Below are positions 8,301 to 16,806 of a stretch of 55,932 nt of DNA, one piece after another. The DNA is from Parafrankia elaeagni. GTDB taxonomy: Bacteria > Actinomycetota > Actinomycetes > Frankiales > Frankiaceae. The translations under genes and the position numbers were made by a program. The notes under the pieces were generated by a model, which did no database searches, was not told the origin of the DNA, and was given only the letters and a program-made list of their open reading frames with translations. Where the stretch lies: the NCBI RefSeq assembly GCF_000374165.1, contig NZ_KB893672.1, forward strand, positions 59,070 to 115,001, given 5' to 3'. Within the stretch, counting starts at the first letter, position 1. Every line of letters begins with the position of its first letter.

Positions 8301-11300
8301 GCAGGTCGGCGGAGCGGGGCTTCTTCAGCAGCCGGAAGTAGCCGAAACGCACCGGCAGGTACTTCTCGTCGTCGACGGCCAGCGCGGCGAACGCGTGCGA
8401 CGCGCTGTCGAGGATCGCCGGCGCCACCAGCTCGACGCCGGAGGTGCCGCCCGCCGCCTCGTTGCCCCGCAGCTCGCCGACGGCCAGAACATCCGGTGTC
8501 CCGATCTCGCCGTAGCGGAGCACCCGGCGCATCCGACGGAACTGCTCGCCGTAGTCGAGGCCGGCCGCGGCGTAGGCCGCGTAGACCTCCTCGGCGGAGA
8601 GCTCGGCGGTCGCGGTCGGGGCCGTGGCCGTGGCCGTGGCTGTGGCCGAGGTCGGGGCCGAGGCCGCTGTCGCGGGGCTCGTCGCCCCGGCCGTCGCGGC
8701 GAGCTCGCGCAGCCGCTCGCCGGCCGGGGTCGGCACGGCGTCCGCCCGCGGCCCGAAGGCGGCGGTGACATGCCGGCGCTCGATCGGGCCGTCGGAGCCC
8801 GGCACGATGCTGACGATCTCCACCGTGGCGGTGCCGTCCGCGGCCGGGCGCAGCCTGGTCCGCAGCGTCACCTGCTCGTCCTCGGCCAGGAACAGCGGCT
8901 CGGCGATGCGCAGGTCCAGGATCGGACGTCCGGTGTCGCCGTACACGGCGTCCTGCAGCGCCAGCAGCGTCTCCAGGTAGCCGGTGCCGGGGAAGACCAC
9001 CCGGTTCATCGCGACGTGGTCCGCCAGCCAGGCAGGCTCGGTCACGCTGATCTGCGCGGTGAACTCGCGTACGCCGGCGGTGTCCGTCCCGGCGGTGGGC
9101 ACCTCGGCTCCGAGGAGGGGGTGGGTGACCGGGCCGGCGATGGCGGCGCCGCCCAGCGCGTGGCGGCGGCCCTTCACCGGCAGCCAGTGCCGCCGGCGGT
9201 CGAAGGCGTAGGCCGGCAGCGAGATCAGCCGGCCCGGCCGGTCGGCGTGGTAGGCCGGCCAGGAGAACGCCAGCCCGGCGGCGTACACCCCGGCGACGGC
9301 GGCGTCGATGGTCGCGCCGTCGAGGTCCTTGGGCGCCAGGCTGGTCAGCCAGCGGTGGTCCCCGGCCGGCACGCACTGGCGGGCCAGCGCGGTCAGTGCC
9401 CGGCCCGGCCCCACCTCGACGAAGGCGTGCCGGCCGCGGCGGGCGATCGCCCCCACCCCGGCCTCGAAGTTCACCGGTGCGCCGATGTGCCGGACCCAGT
9501 AGTCCGGCGTCGAGATCTCGGCCGGCTTCGCCACCGCGCCGGTCACGTTCGAGATCAGGGTGAGTGCCGGCTCGTGGAACGTGATGTCGGCGATCTCGGC
9601 CCGGAAGGCCTCGTACACCTCGGCCATCAGCGGGGAGTGGAACGCGTGCGAGACCGCCAGCCGCCGGACGTTGTTCCCCCGGGCGGTCAGCTGCTCGCCG
9701 ACCTCGGCCAGTGCCTTGTCCCCACCGGAGACGACGCACTGCTCGGGCGCGTTGATGCCGGCGATCGCCAGATCCGGGTAGCCGGCGAGCAGCGGCTCGA
9801 CGTCCGCGGCGGCGGCGTTCACCGCGATCATCCCGCCCGGCTCGCTGACCGACTGCATCAGCCGGGCCCGGGCCGCGACCAGCCGGACGGCGTCCGCCAC
9901 GGTGAACAGGCCCGCGACGGCCGCCGCCACCACCTCGCCGATGCTGTGCCCGATCAGCACGTTCGGCCGGACCCGCCAGGACAGCCACAGTTTCGCCAGC
10001 GCGTACTCGAGGGTGAACAGCGCGGGCTGGGTGAAACGGGTCTGGTGGATCTGCTCCGGGTCGGTGGCCGTGCCGCGGATCATGTCCCGGACCGAGGCGC
10101 CGAGGTGCGGCGCGAACAGCCGGTCGCACTCGTCGACGTGCTCGCGGAACACCGCGAACCGGTCGTAGAGCGGGGCACCCATGCCGGCGTACTGCGAGCC
10201 CTGCCCGGTGAACAGGAAGGCGACCTTGCGGACGTCCGGCCCACCGGCCCTGCCGCGCTCCAGCTGGTCGTGCTGCCGGGCCAGCAGGTCGGTGAGCTCC
10301 GCGTGGCCGCGGACCGCGCCGGCCAGCCGGTGCGTGAAGTGCGCCCGGCCGACGTTCGCGGTGTAGCACAGAGCGGTCAGATCGACGCCCGGGTTCTCGG
10401 CGAGGAACCGCTGGTAGCGCTCGATCTGCAGCTTCAGCGCCGGCCGGCTCTTCGCCGACAGCGTGAACACCCGGCCGGTCGCCCCGTCCGCGGCGGTCAG
10501 CCCCGTGCCGGCGGGGATGGGTGACGCATCGGCTGCCGGCGTGTCGGCCGGTGCCTCCTCGAGGACGGCGCACGCGATGCTGCCCGCGAACCCGAAGCTG
10601 TTCACCAGGGCCCGCCGGACGTCCCCGTGCCCGTCGCCGTCGTCGCCGTCCCAGTCGCGGTTCTCGGTGGGCACCGTGACCGGGATGCTGTCCCAGGGGA
10701 TACGCCCGGTCGGGTTCGGCATGTTCAGGTGCGGGAAGATCGTCCGCGCCCGCATCTGCGCGATGGTCTTGATCACCCCGCCGAGGCCGGCGACCGGCTC
10801 CATGTGGCCGATGTTGGTCTTCACCGACGCGACGGCGACCGGCGTGGCCTTCGTGCGCGACTCGGAGAACACCTCGGTGATGGCGCCCATCTCGATCGGG
10901 TCGCCCAGGGGAGTGCCGGTGCCGTGCGCCTCGACGTAGGAGATGTCGGACGGGGCGAGCCTGGCGTCCGCGAGCGCGGAGCGCATCACGGCCTCCTGCG
11001 CGGTGCCGTTCGGCACCGTCAGCCCGGCGCTCTCGCCGTCCTGGCCGATCGCGGTGCCGCGGACGACCGCGAGAATGCGGTCGTTGTCCCGGCGGGCGTC
11101 GGAAAGCCGCTTGAGGACCAGCACGGCGCAGCCCTCGGCCCGGGCGTAGCCGTCGGCCGCCTCGTCGAACGTCTTGCACTGACCGTCCGGCGCCATCATG
11201 TTGCCGTTCGAGAACACCACCAGGATCCGCGGGTGGTGGATGGCGTTGACCGCACCGCACAGCGCGATGTCGGTCTGCCCGGAGCGCAGCCCGTCGACGG

Positions 11301-12006
11301 CCAGGTGCAGGGCGGTGAGCGAGGACGCACAGGCCGCGTCGGTGCTGATGCTCGGCCCGCGCCAGCCGAGGAAGTACGACAGCCGGCCGGACATCGGGAA
11401 CGTGGTGATGCCCGAGGCGAGATGGCCGTCCAGGTCCTCGTACGGCAGGGAGTCCAGCTCGAGGGCGTAGTCGATGGAGCTCGCCCCGATGTAGACACCG
11501 CCGTTGCCGTGCCGCAGGGTCGTCGGGTTGATGTTCGCGTCCTCGAGCGCCTCCCAGGCCGTCTCCAGCAGCATCCGCTGCTGCGGATCGGTGAACTGGG
11601 CCTCCAGCGGGGAAATGTTGAAGAACTGGGCGTCAAACTTGTCGATATCGTCGACGAAACCACAGCCGGCTACCCGGATGCGGCCCCGGTCGTCCGGGTT
11701 CCGGGCGGTGAAGGCGTCCAGGTCCCACCGGTCCTCCGGTACCGGACGGATACCGTTTCTGCCGGCTCGGAGGAACGCGGAGAAATCATCCAGCGTGTGG
11801 TTGTCGCCGGGAAAACGCAGCCCCACGCCGACGATGGCGACCGGCTCGTGCAGACGGTTCTCCCTGGCGTCGAGGGCCTCCTGCCGGCCGCGGATCGCCG
11901 CCAGGGCCGCCGCGAGCTCGGCGGCGTCCTGTCCCGCGGCCTCCGGCGTGCGCGTCGGTGCGGCCGTCGCTCTGTCCGTCGGCCTGTCCGTCGGTGTGGT
12001 CGTCAC
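5338..12006 (-). CDS. Type I polyketide synthase, KS-AT-DH-ER-KR-ACP
   Basis: 2222-aa single-module reducing PKS. KS about 53-480 has Cys226 in DAACASS plus His361 and His401. AT about 595-890 has Ser688 in GHSIGE and an HAFH motif (787-790) predicting malonyl-CoA. DH about 960-1240 has His997 and Asp1200; its HxxxGxxxxP motif has Asn at the Gly position. ER about 1540-1855 has AAAGGVGQAAVH. KR about 1870-2050 has GGLGGLG and the Ser/Tyr region GYSSAAS...NYAAANAY. ACP about 2135-2215 has Ser2176 in GLDSL. There is no thioesterase. With all reducing domains in one module and no other module in the cluster, I infer iterative synthesis of a mostly saturated acyl chain. The GTG start overlaps the preceding ACP stop (GTGA) and has AAGGAG upstream. 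Confidence 0.96.
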   Translation of the reverse strand: MTTTPTDRPTDRATAAPTRTPEAAGQDAAELAAALAAIRGRQEALDARENRLHEPVAIVGVGLRFPGDNHTLDDFSAFLRAGRNGIRPVPEDRWDLDAFTARNPDDRGRIRVAGCGFVDDIDKFDAQFFNISPLEAQFTDPQQRMLLETAWEALEDANINPTTLRHGNGGVYIGASSIDYALELDSLPYEDLDGHLASGITTFPMSGRLSYFLGWRGPSISTDAACASSLTALHLAVDGLRSGQTDIALCGAVNAIHHPRILVVFSNGNMMAPDGQCKTFDEAADGYARAEGCAVLVLKRLSDARRDNDRILAVVRGTAIGQDGESAGLTVPNGTAQEAVMRSALADARLAPSDISYVEAHGTGTPLGDPIEMGAITEVFSESRTKATPVAVASVKTNIGHMEPVAGLGGVIKTIAQMRARTIFPHLNMPNPTGRIPWDSIPVTVPTENRDWDGDDGDGHGDVRRALVNSFGFAGSIACAVLEEAPADTPAADASPIPAGTGLTAADGATGRVFTLSAKSRPALKLQIERYQRFLAENPGVDLTALCYTANVGRAHFTHRLAGAVRGHAELTDLLARQHDQLERGRAGGPDVRKVAFLFTGQGSQYAGMGAPLYDRFAVFREHVDECDRLFAPHLGASVRDMIRGTATDPEQIHQTRFTQPALFTLEYALAKLWLSWRVRPNVLIGHSIGEVVAAAVAGLFTVADAVRLVAARARLMQSVSEPGGMIAVNAAAADVEPLLAGYPDLAIAGINAPEQCVVSGGDKALAEVGEQLTARGNNVRRLAVSHAFHSPLMAEVYEAFRAEIADITFHEPALTLISNVTGAVAKPAEISTPDYWVRHIGAPVNFEAGVGAIARRGRHAFVEVGPGRALTALARQCVPAGDHRWLTSLAPKDLDGATIDAAVAGVYAAGLAFSWPAYHADRPGRLISLPAYAFDRRRHWLPVKGRRHALGGAAIAGPVTHPLLGAEVPTAGTDTAGVREFTAQISVTEPAWLADHVAMNRVVFPGTGYLETLLALQDAVYGDTGRPILDLRIAEPLFLAEDEQVTLRTRLRPAADGTATVEIVSIVPGSDGPIERRHVTAAFGPRADAVPTPAGERLRELAATAGATSPATAASAPTSATATATATAPTATAELSAEEVYAAYAAAGLDYGEQFRRMRRVLRYGEIGTPDVLAVGELRGNEAAGGTSGVELVAPAILDSASHAFAALAVDDEKYLPVRFGYFRLLKKPRSADLQVLLATAEVDADGVDVSLDLLVLEDGEPVFELRGLGCRRLAESTGRRTGLVQHLRWTKQSLPGQGGQTDRHLLAVLPTGTDEPASLRTRAEGAGVRLSIARTLPEVRTALRDGAVTDIGWWWTAAGGRSSASPASASPAAASPAAASPDTASPDTAGPDTAGPDTAGPTVAALWSETEWNYTGLLELVRVLGDAGFGRDQRLWLLTERAQHLPGDVPAAAGPPAAASLWGFGHTLLNEFPSWRVTLVDLADADTGPFLDELTGRTGEEFQLAFRGGLRHVRRLLPAGPDGGPQDGPAGPDGNAELVVQEYGRFGGITLVPSEDVPPTGDEIQVAVHAAGLNFKDVLNALGMLREFGDQPLGFEAAGTVVAVGPRAAFQLGDEVVVNHMGCMKRRITVPSAMAVPKPANVSFVQAAGLGSVYVTAYYALTTLAGMKAGDKVLVHAAAGGVGQAAVHLAKAVGAEVYATASPHKWPLLRAQGVRHVMNSRTLDFADEILRATDGAGVDIVLNSLNKDFIPAGLRALGDGGRFVEMGKVGAWTPEQMQTARPDVTYHNFDLSELPETEMYRLNSEIMGIVVSRVAAGELPPIHTTAYALDEVEEAFGVLSRGANIGKLILTFVDEHTPAAREVTLDPEHTYLVTGGLGGLGLLTAEQLVDRGARHIALVGRRAEPAADVAPLLARLREKAEVTVHRADISEPAEVTRLVGELTAGRPVGGIVHAAGAIVDGPVAAMTWEQMRPVLAPKMAGTTLLHEATRAFPQLAFFVGYSSAASVTGAQTQANYAAANAYLDALMQWRAARGLPGLSINWGPWSTVGMSAGLSEQLIRRWADEGVRLLAPAKGVRAFSAVLGAPTAQVVVGDADWGRYAATRPAGNALYARYAVDDGSAARIDLEALLAASRPERTAAIDEFVRAKVADVLHYDDVEDVDSVTEFTALGLDSLVAVELKNALESAFRLPLATSVAYDYPSASLLAEFLDQQLVPEPAA
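7794..7912. repeat. 15-bp repeats in the PKS linker
   Basis: Imperfect tandem 15-bp units encoding Ala-(Ser/Gly)-Pro-Asp-Thr and Ala-Ser-Pro-Ala-Ala pentapeptides, around residues 1365-1403 between the DH/core region and the ER domain. Probably a flexible linker expanded by slippage. Confidence 0.7.
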
Positions 12007-12389
12007 AGTGCCGTCTCCTTGTCCTGCGGGGCTGGGCCGGACACCTGCCGACCGCTGGTCCCGACACCCGGGCCGACGAACAGGTCGGCCAGCACGTCCT
12101 CGCTCAGATGGGAGATGAGGCGCCCGACGGTCGGCCGGTTGAACAGCACGTTCGCGCTGATGTCACAGCCGAGAAGTTCCTCGAGGCGCTGCTTGATCTC
12201 GATGATCCGTAGTGAGGTGAAGCCCATCTCGAAATAGCTTTTCTCGGTTTCCAGTTCCTCGTCGTCGGTCATCAGGAGAGTTCTTCTGAACTCTGCTACG
12301 ACCAGCTCCTCGAGAGCGTCGAAACGTTCTGACCGGGGCAGCTCGCCGATTCTTTCAATGGTCTCGGTGTGCTGTGCTGAAATACTCAT
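12003..12389 (-). CDS. Stand-alone acyl carrier protein
   Basis: 128-aa carrier protein. The phosphopantetheine site is Ser59 in MGFTSLRIIEIKQRLEE, and NVLFNRPTVGRLISHLSE is the typical helix III/IV region. It is longer than a simple ACP because of about 20 residues before and 25 after the domain. The ATG at 12,389 has GAGGTGA upstream; a longer reading frame to 12,476 lacks support. It overlaps the PKS start by 4 nt, so the two are translationally coupled, and it may deliver the starter unit to the KS. Which acyl group it carries is unknown. Confidence 0.9.
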   Translation of the reverse strand: MSISAQHTETIERIGELPRSERFDALEELVVAEFRRTLLMTDDEELETEKSYFEMGFTSLRIIEIKQRLEELLGCDISANVLFNRPTVGRLISHLSEDVLADLFVGPGVGTSGRQVSGPAPQDKETAL

Positions 12390-12716
12390 CTGGTCACCTC
12401 GTCGACCCGGATGGTGGAAGTCAAACAGAGGCGGCTGACACCGGACTGACCGTGGACTGATCGGCCGGACCGTCATCCGACGCCGGGTGGTCGGTGGTGG
12501 GCTGGCGGGCCAGCGCCGCGAAACGTTGCGGCCTGGCCCGGCGCAGCCACCAGGCAGGCGTGGGCGGTCCCGCCGACGGCGGCGACCAGCACCAGCCAGG
12601 GCAGTGAGGTGACCGCGGCGTTCGTCGTCCCGGTCAATGTCGCACCTGTCCAGGTCGAGGACGGCCGGGCAGCGGGGTGCCGGCCATGCGGGGGGCGGAA
12701 GAGGCGGCTTCGGGAC
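12390..12716. other. Intergenic gap inside the main operon
   Basis: The only gap over 150 nt in the minus-strand run. No gene with a credible start was found. One minus-strand frame encodes a short hydrophobic stretch (LPWLVLVAAVGGTAHACLVAA) without an ATG/GTG and ribosome-binding site, possibly a decayed membrane gene. An internal promoter for the PKS segment could lie here, but no clear hexamers were seen. Confidence 0.4.
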
Positions 12717-14279
12717 CTACTGCGGGAGGTTGTCGTGGCGGAACCGGGGGGAGCCGGCGCCCCGCAGGTAGCCGAGGGTGTTCTGGACCGCGGCCCGGGT
12801 GTCCGCCGGATCGATGATCTCGTCGACGGACATCCGCTCCGCGGCGATCCGGGGCAGCATCGCCTCGTCCCGGTAGCGGGTCAGCAGCTCACCGCGCCGG
12901 GACGGCTCGGCCGCCAGCTCCCGGCGGTAGATGACGTCGATGGCGCCTTCGGCGCCCATCACCGCGAGCTGTGCGTCGGGCCAGGCGAACACCGCGTCGG
13001 CGCCGAGCGACCGGGAGTTCATCACGATGTAGGCGCCGCCGAACGCCTTGCGCAGCACCACCGTCACCCGGGGCACCGTCGCCTCGGCATAGGCGTACAG
13101 CAGCTTGGCCCCCTTGCGGATCACGCCGCGGGCCTCCTGGCTGGTTCCGGGCAGGAAGCCCGGGGTGTCCACCAGGGTGACCAGCGACAGCCCGAAGGCG
13201 TCGCAGAACCGCACGAAGCGGGCGCCCTTCTCCGCCGAGGCGATGTCGAGCACGCCGGCCAGGGCGTTCGGCTGGTTCGCGACGACGCCGACCGGCACAC
13301 CGTCGATCCGGCCGAAGCCGGTCACGAGGTTGCGGGCGAACCGGGGCTGCAGCTCCAGGAAGCTGCCGGCGTCCACCACCCCGCGGATGACCCCGCGCAC
13401 GTCGTAGGGCTTGCGTGGATCCGCCGGCACCACCGGCATCGGCTCCGGGTCGGCCGGTGGCGCCGCCGGCAGGTCGTCCCAGCAGGAGCTCGGCAGGTAG
13501 CCGAGCACCCGCCGGGCCATCGCGATCGCGCTGTCGGCGTCCGGGGCGACCAGGTGGGCGACCCCGGAGTCCCGGCTGTGCACCCGCGCCCCGCCCAGCT
13601 GTTCGGCGGTGACGTCCTCGAAGGTGACGGCCCTGACGACCGCCGGGCCGGTGAGGAACATGCACCCCCGCTCGGCCGACATGATGACGATGTCGGTCAG
13701 CGCCGGTGAGTAGACCGCGCCGCCGGCGCAGGCCCCGAGCACCACGCTGATCTGCGGAATCCGGCCCGACACCGCCACATTGGAGCGGAAGATCCGGCCG
13801 TAGCCGTCGAGCGCGCCGACCCCCTCCTGGATGCGTGCGCCGCCGGAGTCGAGCAGGCCGACGACGGGCATCCGGGACCGGGCCGCCCCCTGCACGGTCC
13901 GTTCGATCTTGGCCGCGTGCATCTCGCCGAGCGAGCCGCCGAGAGCTGACGGGTCCTGGGCGAAGACCGCGACCGGCCGGTTGCCGACCCGGCCGAGTCC
14001 GGTCACCACCCCGTCGCCGGCCGGGCGGCGACGGTCCATCCCGAACGCGGTGGCCCGGTGCCGGGCCTGGCTGCCCGACTCCAGGAACGAGGCGTTGTCC
14101 ACCAGCCGGCGCAGCCGGTCCCTGGCGCCGCCGGCCGGCGGCGCCGGCTGTCCCGGCGCGACAGCGGTGGACGCCGGTCCGGCAGTCACGGCTCCGGCAG
14201 CCACGGCTCCGGCGGCCACCGGCGCCGGTCCGGTCGTCGCCGCCGGGGCCGGCTCGGCGACGGCGAGCTCAGGCGACAT
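12717..14279 (-). CDS. Acyl-CoA carboxylase, carboxyltransferase (beta) subunit
   Basis: 520-aa carboxyltransferase of the PccB/AccD family, which moves CO2 from biotin to acetyl- or propionyl-CoA to make malonyl- or methylmalonyl-CoA extender units. The crotonase-fold halves are evident: LLDSGGARIQEG, then the oxyanion loop GACAGGAVYSPAL in the first half and FGGAYIVMNSRSLGAD in the second. About 45 N-terminal residues are an Ala/Pro/Gly-rich extension absent from housekeeping subunits. It overlaps the upstream ACP gene by 11 nt. No alpha (biotin) subunit is encoded here, so it must borrow the genomic one. It probably raises the malonyl-CoA supply for the PKS. Confidence 0.93.
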   Translation of the reverse strand: MSPELAVAEPAPAATTGPAPVAAGAVAAGAVTAGPASTAVAPGQPAPPAGGARDRLRRLVDNASFLESGSQARHRATAFGMDRRRPAGDGVVTGLGRVGNRPVAVFAQDPSALGGSLGEMHAAKIERTVQGAARSRMPVVGLLDSGGARIQEGVGALDGYGRIFRSNVAVSGRIPQISVVLGACAGGAVYSPALTDIVIMSAERGCMFLTGPAVVRAVTFEDVTAEQLGGARVHSRDSGVAHLVAPDADSAIAMARRVLGYLPSSCWDDLPAAPPADPEPMPVVPADPRKPYDVRGVIRGVVDAGSFLELQPRFARNLVTGFGRIDGVPVGVVANQPNALAGVLDIASAEKGARFVRFCDAFGLSLVTLVDTPGFLPGTSQEARGVIRKGAKLLYAYAEATVPRVTVVLRKAFGGAYIVMNSRSLGADAVFAWPDAQLAVMGAEGAIDVIYRRELAAEPSRRGELLTRYRDEAMLPRIAAERMSVDEIIDPADTRAAVQNTLGYLRGAGSPRFRHDNLPQ

Positions 14280-14502
14280 TGGCGGCGCGCTCCTGTGCCA
14301 GTCGCACGATCGCGCTCACCTGTTGCAGTTCGGCGAGCTCGTCGTCGGTGATGCGGACCCGCAGCTCGGTCTCCAGCGCCCAGGCCAGCTCGACGATGTC
14401 CAACGAGTCGAGTCCGAGGTCCTCCAGGCTGGCCTCCGGCGCGACCTCGGCGACGTCCACGTGGAACGCGCTCACCAGCAGGTGCTTGATCTGGTCGTAC
14501 AT
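14269..14502 (-). CDS. Acyl carrier protein (discrete)
   Basis: 77-aa free ACP of normal length, with the phosphopantetheinylated serine (Ser33) in DLGLDSLDIVELAWALE. The ATG has GGGGAGA upstream. It sits directly downstream of the KAS III gene and overlaps the carboxyltransferase gene. The KAS III-ACP pair suggests that a starter acyl-CoA is condensed with malonyl-ACP on this protein before or beside the PKS. It is distinct from the longer ACP next to the PKS. Confidence 0.93.
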   Translation of the reverse strand: MYDQIKHLLVSAFHVDVAEVAPEASLEDLGLDSLDIVELAWALETELRVRITDDELAELQQVSAIVRLAQERAANVA

Positions 14503-14541
14503 GAGATCTCCCCAGGGAGTGCGTGCGAAGGTGCGGCGGAG

Positions 14542-15765
14542 TCAGACGACGGCCGCGGCGGCCTGGCCGCCCGCCGAGGGCACCGCCGACGGCACCACCA
14601 GCGGCGCCTCGGTCGGCCTGGCGCGTGGCGTGGCGGGTGGCGTGGCGGGTGGGGTGGTCGGTGTGGCGTCGGCCCCGGTGGCGTCGGCCCCGGTGGCGTC
14701 GCCGGTTCCGGCGAGGGCGGTCACCTCCGGCCAGACGACCGTGGCGGCGCCCCAGCTCAGGCCGGCGCCGAAGGCGGTGAGCAGGGTCCGGTCGCCGGGG
14801 CGGAGCAGACCGGCCGCCGCCGACTCGGTGAGCAGCAGCGGGATCGAGGCGGCCGCGGTGTTGCCGACCCGCTCGATGTTGGACAGTCGGTGCCCGCCGG
14901 CCGGCACGCCGAGGCGGTCGGCGACCGCGTCGAGGATGCGCGCGTTCGCCTGGTGCCCGGCGAACCGGTCGACGTCGGACGTCGACCAGCCGGCGAGCGC
15001 CAGCGCGGTCCGGCCGGCCTGGGTCATCCGTTCGACGGCGTGCCGGTAGGTGTCCCGGCCGCGCATGTGCAGGTAGTTGTCGCCCGGCTCGACCGTGGTG
15101 CCGGCGGAGCGCTGCCGGGAACCACCGGCGGGAATGCCGATCAGGTAGGTGTTGTCTCCGTCGCTGCCGAGCACCACCGGGCCGACCGCGCCGGGCTCGT
15201 CGGTGTCACCGGCGCGGATCACCACCGCGCCGGCGCCGTCCCCGAAGATGGGGGCGGTGCCGCGGTCGGCCGGGTCGACGATGGTGCTGAACGAGTCGGC
15301 GCCGATGAGCAGCACCGTCTCGACGGTCCGGGTGGCGATCATGCCGGCAACGGTGGCCAGCCCGTAGAGGAAGCCGGCGCACACGGCGGAGACGTCGAAC
15401 GCGGCGATGCCGTTGAACCCCAGCCGGGCCGACACGTCCGGCGCGGTCGCGGGGCACAGTCGGTCCGGGGTGGTGGTGGCCAGTACGACGGCGTCGACCG
15501 CCGGTTCGCCGGCCGCCCGCAGCGCCCGCCGGCCGGCCTCGACCGCGAGGTCCCCGGTGGACAGGCCAGGGGTGACATGGCGGCGCTGCCCGATGCCGGT
15601 GCGGTCCCGGATCCAGGCGTCCGAGGTGTCCAGGAAGCGGACGAGGTCGTCATTGGTGACGAGGTGCGGCGGCACCCAGGAACCGGCGCCGGCGATCACG
15701 GCGGCCCGCCCGTCCGGCGCGCTCACCCCGCACGGCCGGCCACCCGGCGCGGCCGTGGCCGTCAT
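14542..15765 (-). CDS. 3-oxoacyl-ACP synthase III (KAS III/FabH-like)
   Basis: 407-aa thiolase-fold condensing enzyme with the FabH triad: Cys129 in SAVCAGFLYGL, His271 in GHQANARILD and Asn302 in ERVGNTAAAS. KAS III enzymes join an acyl-CoA starter to malonyl-ACP or move acyl groups between carriers. The protein is about 50-60 residues longer than usual because of a low-complexity C-terminal tail (repeats of GADAT and PPAT) with no expected catalytic role. The ATG overlaps the stop of the diiron-protein gene (ATGA). Next to a free ACP, it probably sets the starter unit of the alkyl chain. Confidence 0.93.
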   Translation of the reverse strand: MTATAAPGGRPCGVSAPDGRAAVIAGAGSWVPPHLVTNDDLVRFLDTSDAWIRDRTGIGQRRHVTPGLSTGDLAVEAGRRALRAAGEPAVDAVVLATTTPDRLCPATAPDVSARLGFNGIAAFDVSAVCAGFLYGLATVAGMIATRTVETVLLIGADSFSTIVDPADRGTAPIFGDGAGAVVIRAGDTDEPGAVGPVVLGSDGDNTYLIGIPAGGSRQRSAGTTVEPGDNYLHMRGRDTYRHAVERMTQAGRTALALAGWSTSDVDRFAGHQANARILDAVADRLGVPAGGHRLSNIERVGNTAAASIPLLLTESAAAGLLRPGDRTLLTAFGAGLSWGAATVVWPEVTALAGTGDATGADATGADATPTTPPATPPATPRARPTEAPLVVPSAVPSAGGQAAAAVV

Positions 15766-16748
15766 CGGGCACCCGCCTGGTGGCCGATGATGATCGCGGG
15801 ATCCAGACCCATGTAGGCCATCCGGGCCCGCGCCATCTCGTCGGTCCAACGCTCGGCGGTCTCGTACCGCTCGTCCGGGGTGGTGTCGAGCAGCCGCCGG
15901 CCCGGCCAGATCTCGTAGTCGGCCAGCAGGTCGGCGTGCTCGGCGAGACCAGCCTGGAACAGCTCCTCGCGGTGCATGACGAACGCCCGGTCGGGAACGG
16001 CGTCCCACAGCTGCCGGCCGCGCCGCAGGATGTCGAGCAGCCGCGGCCGGAACTCCGGGTCGGCGGCGAGCCGGTCGCGCACGATCGAGCTGGCCACCGT
16101 CAGATGACGGATCTCGTCGATCGACGTCCCGCGGGCGATCTCGCCGGCCGCCGGGTCCAGCCGGCTCCACTTGCGCTCGCTCAGCTCGGCGGCGGGGGCC
16201 AGCACCCCCTCGATGATGATCGCGAAGATGGCGACGCCGCCGAAGAAGTCGCCTTCGTCGCGCACCGTGGCGAGGGTGAAGTCGATGATCGGGTCGATCA
16301 CCGCCGCGGTGAAGTCCGCGGACACCTCCTCGACGACGGCGGCCAGCCGCTCCCGGGGCACCCCCAGCTCCACCAGGTGGTTGCGGAACACCAGCGAGTG
16401 GCGCGCCTCGTCGATCAGCTGGGTGGCGTAGAACTCCAGCTCCGGGATGCCGGGCGCGTGCGTCACGTAGTAAGACAGCACCCGGGTCGCCTGCTCCTCG
16501 GCGACCGAGCGGCAGCCCAGTTCGATCAGCAGCGAGTCCCGCAGCGGTCCGGGCCGGCGCATGTACTCCGGTGTCGGTGCGCCGGGCGCGTGGCCGGTCT
16601 CGGCGCGGCCGGCCAGTGTGCCCTGGGCGACGGCGCTGAGCCAGTACGCCAGACCGCAGTCGTCGGTGGTCAGGGTGAGGGTGCTGGCGCCGTCCAGCAG
16701 ACCGGGGGCCTGGTCCCAGTCCGCCTCACGGGGGACGGTGGTGGCCAT
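15762..16748 (-). CDS. Ferritin-like diiron oxygenase (VlmB-like candidate)
   Basis: 328-aa all-helical protein. Two metal-binding helices are visible: an E...EFYATQLIDEARHS segment (about residues 100-120) and IEGVLAPAAEL followed by TSIDEIRHLTVAS (about 180-220). These give the Glu and DE/ARH ligands of a nonheme diiron centre. The size and motifs fit the diiron N-oxygenase-like family whose azoxy-cluster member is VlmB. As I recall, VlmB acts late in valanimycin assembly, oxidising an N-N intermediate. The ATG has GGAG close upstream. It lies between the flavin reductase and KAS III genes in the main operon. Role inferred from context and fold. Confidence 0.82.
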   Translation of the reverse strand: MATTVPREADWDQAPGLLDGASTLTLTTDDCGLAYWLSAVAQGTLAGRAETGHAPGAPTPEYMRRPGPLRDSLLIELGCRSVAEEQATRVLSYYVTHAPGIPELEFYATQLIDEARHSLVFRNHLVELGVPRERLAAVVEEVSADFTAAVIDPIIDFTLATVRDEGDFFGGVAIFAIIIEGVLAPAAELSERKWSRLDPAAGEIARGTSIDEIRHLTVASSIVRDRLAADPEFRPRLLDILRRGRQLWDAVPDRAFVMHREELFQAGLAEHADLLADYEIWPGRRLLDTTPDERYETAERWTDEMARARMAYMGLDPAIIIGHQAGAR

Positions 16749-16806
16749 CGCGGTACTCCGTTCGTCAGCGCGGTTCGTCGGATCGGTTCGTCGGATCGGT
16801 CGCGGG

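Noticed and set aside
5539..10524. A 1661-codon open frame on the plus strand opposite the PKS gene, and many similar long antisense frames elsewhere
   Set aside because: GC-rich codons leave antisense frames open. The translation is Arg/Gly/Asp-rich with no domain, while the minus strand encodes clear PKS domains.
12390..12716. A short hydrophobic minus-strand frame in the operon gap
   Set aside because: No start codon with a ribosome-binding site in that frame and no recognisable family; listed only as intergenic.
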